DNA from: Candidatus Zixiibacteriota bacterium
GTDB lineage: Bacteria; Zixibacteria; MSB-5A5; GN15; FEB-12
Reading direction: 5' to 3'
Length of the DNA: 64,000 nt
NCBI GenBank assembly: GCA_040756055.1
Contig: JBFLZR010000001.1
Location: 127,849 to 191,848, forward strand
Part shown: positions 23,917 to 31,947 of the stretch, piece after piece
Layout: each line of letters starts with the position of its first letter
Numbering within the stretch: the first letter of the stretch is position 1
Notes under the pieces: model-generated
Database searches by the model: none
The model's input: the letters and a program-made list of their open reading frames with translations, nothing else
What the model was told of the DNA's origin: nothing
Program-made: the position numbers and the translations under genes

Positions 23917-25188
23917 TTATTCTTCGTCACCGCTTTTTTTCGAAAGAAAGATACAATCGGTAAGTTTAACGTCACCCCTGACAAAATCCTCGGCAAAAGC
24001 CATACAGGTCGGCGAGCCGCAGCAACCGCAGTCTACCTGTTTCAGTTTACCGTAAACCCTTTCGCGCTCCTTCATCCGTTTGATGGAAGTGGCGAGGTCG
24101 GTATCGAAATAGGCTGTGGGACGCGGCAGGATACGATGTTCGAGGAAATAGTAGCCCGAGTTGAGTTTTTCTTCGATATCCTTATCGTCGAGCTTGATGG
24201 CGGATTCATACTTCTCGCGTTGTCTTATGCTGTTAGTTCGAGCCACGTAGGGGTTCTCGACATTATAAGGTCCGCCGATACATCCGAGCATATGCGCCAG
24301 CGCTTCCACGAAAGCGATATTGCGCAGGCGGGAGTTTTCGATATCGTCGAGTATCTGCATCACGTGATCCAGACCCGATACCGCCAGCCAGTTCTCCATG
24401 CGCACCGACTGGGTAATGCTTCCGGTGGTAACCCATCCGGCGTTGAAATTAAAATCTTCGGGCACCTGGCTTTCATCGAACTCCTCGCGTATCGCCACCA
24501 CCTGAGGAAGAAGTACCGAATAGGCATCGCGGATAGAAACCGCCCCGTCGTACCATGACTTGGCTTTTTCGGCGGGTTGTTTTATGGAAACGATCTTTGC
24601 CGGGCAGGTCGCGAGATAAAAAATCCCGATATCCTCAGGTTTGAGGCCGAGCTTTTGAGGCAGTGTTTTTCTGATCTCCCGGGCGGTCACCTCGCGGGGT
24701 ACGTCGAGAGGGACTATCAGTTCGGCCAGATCGGGATATTTCACCTGAATAAGACGAACGACCGACGGGCAGTACGATGATATTAGCGGCCGTCGTCCCC
24801 GGTAGTTTTTCATGTACTTGACCAGCGCTCTGGCCATGGCCGCGGAAGAGGTGCTGACATCTACGACTTCGTCAAATCCCAGGCGTTTGAGAGCCAGATG
24901 GACAATGTAAGGGTGGGTGGTCCATTCGAACTGCGAATAAAGCACGGGGGATGGTACAACCACTTTGTACTTGAAATTGGAGATTTCATCGACCGGATCG
25001 ACAATCGGGACGATGGCTTCCGAGGGGCAAACCGAGATACATTCGCCGCAGTCAACGCACAGTTCTTTTGAGACAACCGCTTTGCCATCGCGAACCCTGA
25101 TGGCCTGCGTGGGACAGTGACGCATACAAGTCATGTGTCCGCGGCATTTGGCCACATCGACTTTATGAGCGTGAAAATATTGCGTCAT
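23917..25188 (-). CDS. [FeFe]-hydrogenase-like protein with degraded H-cluster motifs
   Basis: A 423-residue protein: two [4Fe-4S] ferredoxin motifs (residues 15-54), an [FeFe]-hydrogenase large-subunit-like domain (about 75-350), and a C-terminal four-Cys Fe-S domain of the PF04060 type (D-C-G-C-C-G-S-P-T-C near 386-395, last Cys 412). The three H-cluster motifs are recognisable but changed: L1 reads S-S-Y-C-P-S (Cys140; the proton-relay Cys is Tyr), L2 is A-T-C-P-A-K (Cys195), and L3 is E-A-L-A-H-M-L-G-C-I-G-G-P with His299 in place of one cluster Cys and Cys303 kept. Three of four H-cluster cysteines remain. It may be a sensor or regulator, not a turnover hydrogenase. GAGGG precedes the ATG. 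Confidence 0.8.
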   Translation of the reverse strand: MTQYFHAHKVDVAKCRGHMTCMRHCPTQAIRVRDGKAVVSKELCVDCGECISVCPSEAIVPIVDPVDEISNFKYKVVVPSPVLYSQFEWTTHPYIVHLALKRLGFDEVVDVSTSSAAMARALVKYMKNYRGRRPLISSYCPSVVRLIQVKYPDLAELIVPLDVPREVTAREIRKTLPQKLGLKPEDIGIFYLATCPAKIVSIKQPAEKAKSWYDGAVSIRDAYSVLLPQVVAIREEFDESQVPEDFNFNAGWVTTGSITQSVRMENWLAVSGLDHVMQILDDIENSRLRNIAFVEALAHMLGCIGGPYNVENPYVARTNSIRQREKYESAIKLDDKDIEEKLNSGYYFLEHRILPRPTAYFDTDLATSIKRMKERERVYGKLKQVDCGCCGSPTCMAFAEDFVRGDVKLTDCIFLSKKSGDEE

Positions 25189-25216
25189 CGCTTCCCTCTT
25201 TAGTTAAAGGACAAGT

Positions 25217-26017
25217 CTATTGCGTAAGAAATCGAATCTGTAACTTCGTACCCTTTCCAACCTCGCTGGTGACCAGCAAGTCATCCGAATTTCTCTTGAT
25301 GTTGGGCAGTCCCATCCCGGATCCGAACCCCATGGCCCTCATTTCCTCGGTCGCGGTGGTGAACCCCTCCTGCATGGCCGCCTCAACGTCGGGAATTCCC
25401 TTCCCTTCGTCATCGATAACCACCTCGACCATTCTGGGGGTTATGGCGAGAGTGACACGGGCTCTTTTGGCGTGCATGACGACATTCATCTCCCCCTCGT
25501 AGGTGGAGATAGCCACACGGCGCACGAGTTTGGGGTCAAAGCCTATTTTTTTGAGAATCGATTTCACTTCGGTGGAAACCATTCCGGCCTTGGAGAAATC
25601 GCTGCCCTCGATAAAGAATTCGTTGCTCAGGAGGATATCGTCGGTTTTATCGGCGCCGGCTTCAGCGACATTCGGAGTGACCGCTTCGCCACGCTCCGCA
25701 GCGATTCTGATGCAGGCATCGTACATGTCGAGGTCCGTTGTCATAAGAACGAGATGATTTTCCCGGGCGAATTTTTCGGCTCCGTCCTTCGGACGCTTAC
25801 CTCTAATAAGTACCACGCCTTTGAATTCCGCCATGTGAGCGGAAATTATAGCCTGCTGGGTGGCCAGTCCGGTGAGAAGTATCGAGTCCGGTTTCCCGAA
25901 CGCCAGAACATCGCTCATGAGGTCGGAAGCATAAACATGCTCGACTGATAGGCCGAGGCCCTTCTCGCCTTCCAGAACGGTCGCCCCCAATGCATCCTTA
26001 ATGGTTTCAATCTTCAC
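25217..26017 (-). CDS. DRTGG-domain protein with RsbW-like ATPase domain
   Basis: A 266-residue two-domain protein. Residues 1-110 resemble the DRTGG fold also encoded by the next upstream gene (A-S-D-L-M-S-D-V-L-A-F matches S-D-M-L-S-D-V-M-A-G there). Residues 150-266 are a GHKL/anti-sigma-type ATPase: an N-box-like E-G-E-M-N-V-V-M-H-A, the D-D-E-G-K-G-I-P motif and G-S-G-M-G-L-P. No phospho-accepting His domain is present, so a serine-kinase or anti-sigma (RsbW-like) role is more likely than a sensor histidine kinase. It starts with GTG and lacks a clear ribosome site. Probably part of the control circuit of the redox operon. Confidence 0.8.
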   Translation of the reverse strand: MKIETIKDALGATVLEGEKGLGLSVEHVYASDLMSDVLAFGKPDSILLTGLATQQAIISAHMAEFKGVVLIRGKRPKDGAEKFARENHLVLMTTDLDMYDACIRIAAERGEAVTPNVAEAGADKTDDILLSNEFFIEGSDFSKAGMVSTEVKSILKKIGFDPKLVRRVAISTYEGEMNVVMHAKRARVTLAITPRMVEVVIDDEGKGIPDVEAAMQEGFTTATEEMRAMGFGSGMGLPNIKRNSDDLLVTSEVGKGTKLQIRFLTQ

Positions 26018-26111
26018 AGTAACCGCCGTGTTTGCACGTCTACAATTATTGATAAAAGGTAACAGGCAACCAGGGTGTGTGTTTGACTGCCTGTGGAGAC
26101 TGCCTGTGCGC

Positions 26112-26447
26112 CTACTTGGACACCAGGCCCAGACCGTAAAGCTTCCCTATCAACTCAAAGCTGGACAAATCAGTCGAAAGAATGGCAATGTTGTGCTGGT
26201 TAGCCAGATCGATAGTCTCCTGAGGGACCTTCTTGCCACTGGTAATGACTATTGCTGACACGTCCACCAGGTTCGCCGCCGGCACGATACTCTTGTGCGT
26301 CTGTACCGTCACCCACAAATTGCCGGACTTGGCGCCCGCCATGACGTCACTCAGCATATCCGAAACGAAAACACCATCGACATCACGGTGTTCGAATTTA
26401 CTCAGGCTCTTTAATCCGATCTTCTCAATCACTTCTTTAGTGGTCAT
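26112..26447 (-). CDS. Stand-alone DRTGG-domain protein
   Basis: A 111-residue single-domain protein related to the N-terminal half of the neighbouring ATPase. DRTGG domains occur as regulatory modules, for instance in some phosphotransacetylases and CBS proteins, and small versions often accompany bifurcating hydrogenase genes. The ligand is unknown. AGGAG lies before the ATG. It is separated from the next gene by 94 bases that contain CAGGCA (26063-26068) and TGCCTG (26088-26093) arms of a weak hairpin. Confidence 0.75.
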   Translation of the reverse strand: MTTKEVIEKIGLKSLSKFEHRDVDGVFVSDMLSDVMAGAKSGNLWVTVQTHKSIVPAANLVDVSAIVITSGKKVPQETIDLANQHNIAILSTDLSSFELIGKLYGLGLVSK

Positions 26448-26491
26448 TAACGAACTCCTGATTGTTATTATGCTACAAAATAACTATCACA

Positions 26492-27037
26492 TCAAAGTAG
26501 AGGTTTTCTTTCTTCGGGCGGTTCTTCCTGTGAGAGCATGCCGATATCGTGGATAAACTCGCCGCGGCAGCGCGACAGATCACTTATCAGGCTGAAAGAC
26601 ACGATTTTCACTTTCGAGCGTGAGGTATCGCGGCGCTGGTTGAAATAATCGGTGAGGATATCCAGTCTCTCCTGGGGAATCGGATTGGTTTTGGCCTGCG
26701 GCAAGAAGCCAAAGGCCACCAAAATGAACGTTTTTTCCGCCTGAAACTTCTTGCGCAGAATTTCGACCTCACAGTCATCCATGCAAGAAGTGCAGTACAG
26801 AAATCCCATCAGGTCGGCGAATTTTTCGATGCGCCCGCAGTCCCGGCACTTGAGGTCGAATCTGAAAGTCTGGGCGTTTTCAACGATACTCCACTGATGA
26901 TCATTCTCACGGTACTCGTCCCAGGTATCATCCGCGGAGAAATAGGTCCGGAGGTCGTTACAGTGCGAGCATTTTTCAAAGACCACGAAGCCAAATTGTA
27001 TATTTGCCATTTCCCACCGGTGCCGGCATTCAGACAT
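26492..27037 (-). CDS. Cys-rich (zinc-ribbon-like) protein of unknown function
   Basis: A 181-residue cytosolic-type protein with four Cys pairs: C-x3-[R/H] at the start, C-S-H-C, C-R-D-C and C-T-S-C-M-D-D-C. These could form two zinc ribbons or, less likely, Fe-S sites. The second half has no motif I know. The start M-S-E-C-R-H at 27037 is chosen because GGGAG lies ten bases before it; a longer frame to 27082 has no such site. It is the first gene of the operon that continues to 16782, which ties it to the redox complex, perhaps as a regulator. Confidence 0.6.
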   Translation of the reverse strand: MSECRHRWEMANIQFGFVVFEKCSHCNDLRTYFSADDTWDEYRENDHQWSIVENAQTFRFDLKCRDCGRIEKFADLMGFLYCTSCMDDCEVEILRKKFQAEKTFILVAFGFLPQAKTNPIPQERLDILTDYFNQRRDTSRSKVKIVSFSLISDLSRCRGEFIHDIGMLSQEEPPEERKPLL

Positions 27038-27597
27038 CTTAATAGACTCCCTATTCCAATTAGTTTTGAAATCCGATTTCATCCGGCCGGGGCCAGAACG
27101 CTGTAGCGGATGGATGACCTCAGATTAGAATTCCTTTATCCTTAGCCACTTATGGACGGTAGACCAGAGGCTCGATGCCTGGACCATTGCGCGAACAGAC
27201 CGGTTTGGCGGATCAACTGTCGCATTAGTAAAGTAGCAGGCCCTGAGACTGATTGAAGATTTAGGGGGCCGCAGGCAACTCCACCGCTGAAGTCCGGTTA
27301 ACCAATTTCAGGAAAATATAAACGAGCGGCCCTGACCAGACAAGGAAAATCTTGGGAGCGGGTAACTGTTCAACCATATGGCATTCTGGATTGTGGCCGT
27401 TTGGGGAAATATTACTGTATTGAGGCTTTGTCCCCACCCAGATTCCATTTGAAATGGTGCCGGATATGTATTATACTCGCTGGTAACGGCTCACCCAATA
27501 TGAGCCACCCGAAACCGACGAATAGTGAGACGGTGACCGTTCGCCGCTAGGGTGCTTGCAGTCGCCAGAGATACCCTTTCCATATCAGGAGGAAGAC
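27038..27597. other. Divergent intergenic region
   Basis: About 560 bases between the redox operon (minus) and the ferritin-like gene (plus). The plus-strand promoter is listed separately; its leader contains the short hairpins GGCTCA...TGAGCC and ACGGT-G-ACCGT. For the minus strand I find no convincing promoter. No tRNA or coding frame recognised between 27120 and 27440. Confidence 0.4.
27449..27477 (+). promoter_or_regulatory. Sigma-70-type promoter for the rubrerythrin-like gene
   Basis: TTGAAA at 27449-27454 and TATACT at 27472-27477, each five of six to consensus, are separated by exactly 17 bases. Transcription would start near 27484, leaving a leader of about 115 bases with two small hairpins before the gene at 27598. 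Confidence 0.65.
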
Positions 27598-28050
27598 ATG
27601 GATTTTAAGTCCGCCGATCAAATTTTAGATTTCGCTATCCAGAAAGAGGAGGAAGCCGCCGAGCTGTACTCGGACCTCGCCAAGACCCTGAATCGACCGG
27701 ATATGAAGCAGGTTTTTGAGAGTTTCGCCAGGGAGGAGAAGCAGCACAAGGCCAAGCTTATCGAGGTCAAACAGGGCAAGAGGATGGTTTCTTCGGAGAA
27801 GAAGATATTCGACCTGAAAATCGGCGATAGTCTGGTGGATGTAAAGCCTTCTCCCAATCTCGATTATCAACATGCTTTGATTTTTGCCATGAAGGCCGAA
27901 AAGGCTGCTTATAAGTTATATGCCGGCCTGGCGGAAACGACCGACGACCCGTTCTTGAAAGACCTGTTTTTGGGTCTGGCCCAGGAAGAGGCCAAGCACA
28001 AGCTTCGTTTCGAGGTCGAGTACGACGACCAGATTTTGACGGAAAACTGA
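27598..28050 (+). CDS. Rubrerythrin-like ferritin-family protein
   Basis: A 150-residue four-helix diiron carboxylate protein. Two repeated helix pairs carry the expected ligands: E-E-A-A-E-L-Y with E-E-K-Q-H, and E-K-A-A-Y-K-L-Y with E-E-A-K-H. There is no rubredoxin domain, so it is a rubrerythrin core (erythrin or YciF-like), likely reducing peroxide or storing iron in the cytoplasm. The ATG at 27598 follows AGGAGG by six bases; an upstream frame start at 27556 lacks such a site. It is monocistronic, with a strong promoter and a terminator. Confidence 0.87.
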   Translation: MDFKSADQILDFAIQKEEEAAELYSDLAKTLNRPDMKQVFESFAREEKQHKAKLIEVKQGKRMVSSEKKIFDLKIGDSLVDVKPSPNLDYQHALIFAMKAEKAAYKLYAGLAETTDDPFLKDLFLGLAQEEAKHKLRFEVEYDDQILTEN

Positions 28051-28057
28051 GAAGTAA

Positions 28058-28080
28058 ACGGCCGAAAGGCCGTTTTTTTT
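28058..28080 (+). terminator. Rho-independent terminator of the ferritin-like gene
   Basis: ACGGCC-GAAA-GGCCGT with a stable GNRA-type tetraloop is followed by eight T in total, starting eight bases after the stop codon. Confidence 0.95.
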
Positions 28081-28194
28081 GCCCGCCTGCGGACACATTG
28101 AACTCAGGCTCGAATAATCGGAGTCAACGCGTTTATGAGGGGGCCGGGGCGTTTGTATGGGAGTGACTATTCATGCCCCCAATACAGAATGCGG

Positions 28195-28240
28195 AAAAAA
28201 AACGCGGCCGCACGACCCCATCGGGTCGCTCTCGGCCGCG
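28195..28240 (-). terminator. Rho-independent terminator of the minor pilin operon
   Basis: Read on the minus strand: an eight-base CGCGGCCG / CGGCCGCG outer stem with an inner CGACCC / GGGGTCG stem, followed by eight T. It lies 60 bases after the last pilin gene. Confidence 0.93.
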
Positions 28241-28302
28241 CATATATAGTCACCGGACACCGCTCCGCCTCGAGGTCGAAGCGAATATCCGTTACCTATC
28301 GA

Positions 28303-29457
28303 TCATATTTCACGCCATGCCACAACCATCATGCCGCTGATGCTGGGCCATTCGATATCCAAAAGGTGTCGATCGAAGTGGAACCCCGCGCTGTTGTGAA
28401 CCAGGATGTCTTCGGCCACGATGGAGCCGTAGAAATCACCGGAATTGCGAAGGTCACCGAAACCATCGGGAGAGTAGAAGGTGGCGAAAATGTCGCCGCT
28501 GTTTTTCAGCACGATATCGCCCTGGCTATAGAACTGGAGGTCCATCGGACTGCCGTCCAGATTGACCTGCGAGGAGTTTTTCAACTCAATGTCACCGGTG
28601 ACATATATGGTTACCACCGCCCCGGGCGCAAGCTCCAGACTGGCAGTGTTCTTTAGCTCCACACTCGAAAAGAAATAGGTGCCGGTTTGAAAAATGACCG
28701 TACCGCTGGTCAGAAATGAGTGCGTAGATGGATTGTACGTGTAGCTTCCGGAGATACCGGTGGCGTTGTCATTTACGACCGCAACCTCGGCCCACACTTC
28801 GTCAGGGATCAGCGGCAATTCCTGCTCCGGAGCGGTGGAGGTCGTATCGCCCGCAACTGTGGCGCCAGGGTTTATTGAAAGACCGCCTTCCGTAGCCGTA
28901 GCGACATCTCCTCCCAGCATGGCACCGTTGGCGGCATCGATTGTGCCGTTGGAGCCGATATCTCCGTAGTCAAACAGTACCGTACCCGCGTAGGTGCCGG
29001 AATCCGAATTGTAGGAGTCGGTCAGGGCGCTGTTTCGCATATCGACCGAACTGTCGCCGAAGAGAGCATACTGGAACGGTCTGAAAATGATCGGTACCAT
29101 GTATACTTCGATGCCCGACGAGGCGCCGTTGCGCTCCGCCATCGAGGTCACCACCACGGTATCGGCCAGGGAGGCGTTGGTGGTGCTGTCATCGAGAGTC
29201 ACCGTATACTGGCCGTCATTGAAGGCGACACAGGTAAACCCGCTGCGCCAACTCAGATCGTTGCTTAGTTCTGCGCAGGCGCGGTTGATCCCGGCCTCGG
29301 CAATATAGAATGCCTGGTCGTCGTGCAGTTGATTGTACGACATATCAACATCCGTCGTAGACCTGTCCAAAGCCGTAATCGCCACTACTGTCAGCAGGGC
29401 CATTAAAGCCAGCGCGATCAGAAGCGCGCTTCCCCTCTGGTTAGCCAGCGCCCTCAT
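28303..29457 (-). CDS. PilX-like type IV pilus assembly protein, copy 2
   Basis: A 384-residue exported protein with a PilX-like N-terminus: G-S-A-L-L-I-A-L-A-L-M-A-L-L as the membrane helix and a Glu at the pilin-type position (Y-I-A-E-A-G-I-N-R-A). The long C-terminal part has repetitive short beta-strand sequence with many N-S and G-D turns (D-S-Y-N-S-D-S-G), suggestive of a beta-helix or adhesin-like head. It is clearly a paralogue of the next upstream gene along most of its length, and both end in V-A-W-R-E-I. AGGAG precedes the ATG. Last gene of the operon. Confidence 0.78.
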   Translation of the reverse strand: MRALANQRGSALLIALALMALLTVVAITALDRSTTDVDMSYNQLHDDQAFYIAEAGINRACAELSNDLSWRSGFTCVAFNDGQYTVTLDDSTTNASLADTVVVTSMAERNGASSGIEVYMVPIIFRPFQYALFGDSSVDMRNSALTDSYNSDSGTYAGTVLFDYGDIGSNGTIDAANGAMLGGDVATATEGGLSINPGATVAGDTTSTAPEQELPLIPDEVWAEVAVVNDNATGISGSYTYNPSTHSFLTSGTVIFQTGTYFFSSVELKNTASLELAPGAVVTIYVTGDIELKNSSQVNLDGSPMDLQFYSQGDIVLKNSGDIFATFYSPDGFGDLRNSGDFYGSIVAEDILVHNSAGFHFDRHLLDIEWPSISGMMVVAWREI

Positions 29458-29477
29458 AACTCTCTCCTATCTCATTT

Positions 29478-30641
29478 CTAAATTTCCCGCCAGGCCACCA
29501 CGAGCATTTTACCCGTTTCCCATTTCTCGAGCTCACTGAGTATTCTGTCGTAGTGGAAACAAACATTATCTTCAAAAGCTATATAGTCGGCCACGACCGA
29601 TCCATAGAAGTTGGTATAGTTTCTTAATATGAAATCGGCGTCCGGTCCATAGAAACACGCCGAAAGCAACGTGCTCTGACCCAATTCAAGGAGCGAACCG
29701 GTGGAGTAGATTTGCACCTGCGATGGTGTTCCGAATTCGTTGAACTCTGACGATTGACCGAGAACGAGGTCACCCGTCATGTAAATTGTCACCTCCGCAC
29801 CCGGCTCCAGATTTACAATCGCGTTCTGGCCGAGGGTAATATCGGAAAAATAGTATACTCCGCTTGACAGCGTCAGGACCTCATTCACACCTACATCGAG
29901 CGAGTAGTCAGACGGGTCGTAGGTATAGGTTCCGCTCATTCCCGTGTAGACATCGCTGTTGAGCTGTGCCCATACGTATTCGGAATCCGGGACGATGTCC
30001 ATGACTTTGGGGTCCACGCCGGTAACAGTGTCGCCACGAACGGTTGACTTGTTATCCAGAGTGATGCCGTCTTCGATCGCGCTGACGGCGTCACCGCCGA
30101 TCATGGCGATATTTTCCAGCGACAAAGTTCCGTTGGATCCCACCGAAGCGCCCAGGTAATCCACGGTCGCTGCGTAGGAACCGGAATCCGAGTTGTACGA
30201 GTCGGTGCACGCGGCGTTTCTCATAGACACGCTGGTATCACCGAAGAGAGCAAATTCGAACGGACGGTACCGCTCCGGAACGAGATAGGCCTCGATTTCC
30301 GCTTCGGCGCCATCGAAATTTCCTGTTGCCCTCAAGATCACCGTATCCACAAGGGCCGGTACGGTACTGCTGTCAATGACTCTGACTGAGTAGACGCCGC
30401 CGCCCAGTTCTTCATTTATAAAACCCGCGTCCCACGTGCGGTCGTCGTTGATTTCGGCCAAGGCCCTCTCAATACCGGCTTCGGCGGTATAGAAGGCTTT
30501 CTCGTCATGAAGCTGATTGTACGACATGTCCATATCGGTGGTGGATCTGTTGAGAGCCATGATGGCGATGACGCTTAGCATAGCCATTAAAGCCAGCGTA
30601 ATCATAAGCGCTCCGCCTCTGTTGGAAAATATCCTATTCAT
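29478..30641 (-). CDS. PilX-like type IV pilus assembly protein, copy 1
   Basis: A 387-residue paralogue of the following gene with the same N-terminal helix (G-A-L-M-I-T-L-A-L-M-A-M-L), the Y-T-A-E-A-G-I-E-R-A segment, the D-S-Y-N-S-D-S-G block and the final V-A-W-R-E-I. The start M-N-R-I-F-S-N at 30641 was chosen because GAGGT lies upstream and the helix follows directly; an extended frame to 30743 would run into the pilW-like gene. It is probably a pilus-tip or minor pseudopilin component with a large surface-exposed domain. Confidence 0.78.
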   Translation of the reverse strand: MNRIFSNRGGALMITLALMAMLSVIAIMALNRSTTDMDMSYNQLHDEKAFYTAEAGIERALAEINDDRTWDAGFINEELGGGVYSVRVIDSSTVPALVDTVILRATGNFDGAEAEIEAYLVPERYRPFEFALFGDTSVSMRNAACTDSYNSDSGSYAATVDYLGASVGSNGTLSLENIAMIGGDAVSAIEDGITLDNKSTVRGDTVTGVDPKVMDIVPDSEYVWAQLNSDVYTGMSGTYTYDPSDYSLDVGVNEVLTLSSGVYYFSDITLGQNAIVNLEPGAEVTIYMTGDLVLGQSSEFNEFGTPSQVQIYSTGSLLELGQSTLLSACFYGPDADFILRNYTNFYGSVVADYIAFEDNVCFHYDRILSELEKWETGKMLVVAWREI

Positions 30642-30660
30642 GGGTAAGGTACCTCGCTTC

Positions 30661-31248
30661 CTATAAGTTGACATTTCGTAAACTGACCTGTTCAGCCAGA
30701 GTCCAGGTCCTGAATCCATTATTCTGTTCAAAACTATCGTCACTCTTGGAGACCTGCGCGGTCACCGAAATTTCTATCGTTCGGCTGTCAATCTGCGCGA
30801 AGTCGATATCCAGAATAAAGTCGGCGCAGATTGCGGGTGTACCGCTGTTTTCACGTTTCATCAATTTGTAGAGCGGTACGTCCTCCGCCAAGCCATGCAC
30901 CTTGCTGTATTCGTAGTCGCTGAATTCATCCAGGTAATAGAGCACCGTATCGACCGGCTGGGTGTTGCTATAATAGATAGCCAGGGTATCGCCCTTTATT
31001 TCATAAGCGTCATGAGTTGACAGTTTAAAGCCCGCCAGGCGAAGTGTCTTTTTGATTTCGTTGACACTTGATCGACACAGATGCTGAACCTCGGACACCT
31101 CATACTGCACCTCAGTCTGGTTGTGCATTGAGGTGTAGAATCTGAAACTGGCGGTAGCCAGAATTCCCGTGATCAGAGCCGCGATGAGCACCTCCAGAAT
31201 CGTAAAACCCCGGCGGCACTTCAGCCTATTTGCTTTTCCTATAGCCAT
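30661..31248 (-). CDS. PilW-like prepilin with N-terminal methylation motif
   Basis: A 195-residue prepilin. The prepilin peptidase site is R-R-G-F-T-I-L-E-V-L-I-A-A (cleavage after Gly14), followed by a hydrophobic helix. The C-terminal part fits PilW-type minor pilins. Its ribosome site AAAGGA overlaps the stop codon of the pilV-like gene, six bases away, so translation is probably coupled. Confidence 0.85.
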   Translation of the reverse strand: MAIGKANRLKCRRGFTILEVLIAALITGILATASFRFYTSMHNQTEVQYEVSEVQHLCRSSVNEIKKTLRLAGFKLSTHDAYEIKGDTLAIYYSNTQPVDTVLYYLDEFSDYEYSKVHGLAEDVPLYKLMKRENSGTPAICADFILDIDFAQIDSRTIEISVTAQVSKSDDSFEQNNGFRTWTLAEQVSLRNVNL

Positions 31249-31254
31249 GATTCA

Positions 31255-31635
31255 TTATCCTTTCATCAACAGCGTCGAATATGTCGTGGAGCGAGCCACC
31301 CCGGTTTTATCGGTCCACGAGATGGTTATATCGACCTGGCAGACACCACCCGGTATTGAGGCGTCAGTGGTACTGTCATTAATCGCGGTATAGCGGGTGT
31401 AGCCACCCTCAAGATCGCTTTCAGTTTCGGTGTAGGGTACACTGGGCAGTGTCTCGAGGGATTCGTAAAATTCCAGTTTCTCGGCGGCCAGACTTGAAAC
31501 GACCAGTACATCGCGGGACATATTGTTACCCTCGATAGACATCACAACCATCGGCGCCATTCCCAGAATTCCCAGACTGAGAATTATCATGGCCACCAAA
31601 ACCTCCAGCAGGCTAAGTCCCTTATCGTTATTCAT
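31255..31635 (-). CDS. PilV-like prepilin
   Basis: A 126-residue minor prepilin. The peptidase site K-G-L-S-L-L-E-V-L-V-A-M has cleavage after Gly6 and the conserved Glu at mature position 5. It is the first gene of a pilV-pilW-pilX-pilX set that would prime pilus or pseudopilus assembly in the inner membrane. GAGGAATC precedes the ATG. The core pilus genes (pilB, pilC, pilM-Q) are not in the window. Confidence 0.85.
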   Translation of the reverse strand: MNNDKGLSLLEVLVAMIILSLGILGMAPMVVMSIEGNNMSRDVLVVSSLAAEKLEFYESLETLPSVPYTETESDLEGGYTRYTAINDSTTDASIPGGVCQVDITISWTDKTGVARSTTYSTLLMKG

Positions 31636-31876
31636 GATTCCTCATCCTTTTTGTGTCATCGCTTTATCTGACCTCTATCTGCGCAACAATTATGCCTGAA
31701 CCGACAGAGAAATAGCCTAAATCGTAAGATGTTGTCTATTGCGCTGTTAGCGGCGTGCTTGGCGGTCGGCCGGGGCTTTTTGACGCGGAAAAGTGTGGGA
31801 AGATTCCAATAGTCTGTAGAGGAGATGAAGCAAACAACATGGACCTGAAAAAAGGCAGAAAGCCGGCCGGGAAGCC
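31636..31876. other. Intergenic region upstream of the pilin operon
   Basis: About 240 bases before the terminator of the serine hydrolase gene. It should hold the promoter for the minus-strand pilin operon, but I found no -35/-10 pair that stands out. A short plus-strand frame at 31755-31970 runs through the terminator and is not a gene. Confidence 0.35.
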
Positions 31877-31911
31877 AAAAAAAGAAGGCCGGTCAATTCA
31901 GCTGACCGGCC
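31877..31911 (-). terminator. Rho-independent terminator of the serine hydrolase gene
   Basis: On the minus strand a perfect nine-base stem GGCCGGTCA / TGACCGGCC with a seven-base loop is followed by TTCTTTTTTT, starting 37 bases after the stop. Confidence 0.93.
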
Positions 31912-31947
31912 TGACCTGTGCGGAGAATCTTTGCTTCGCCCTGGCTT

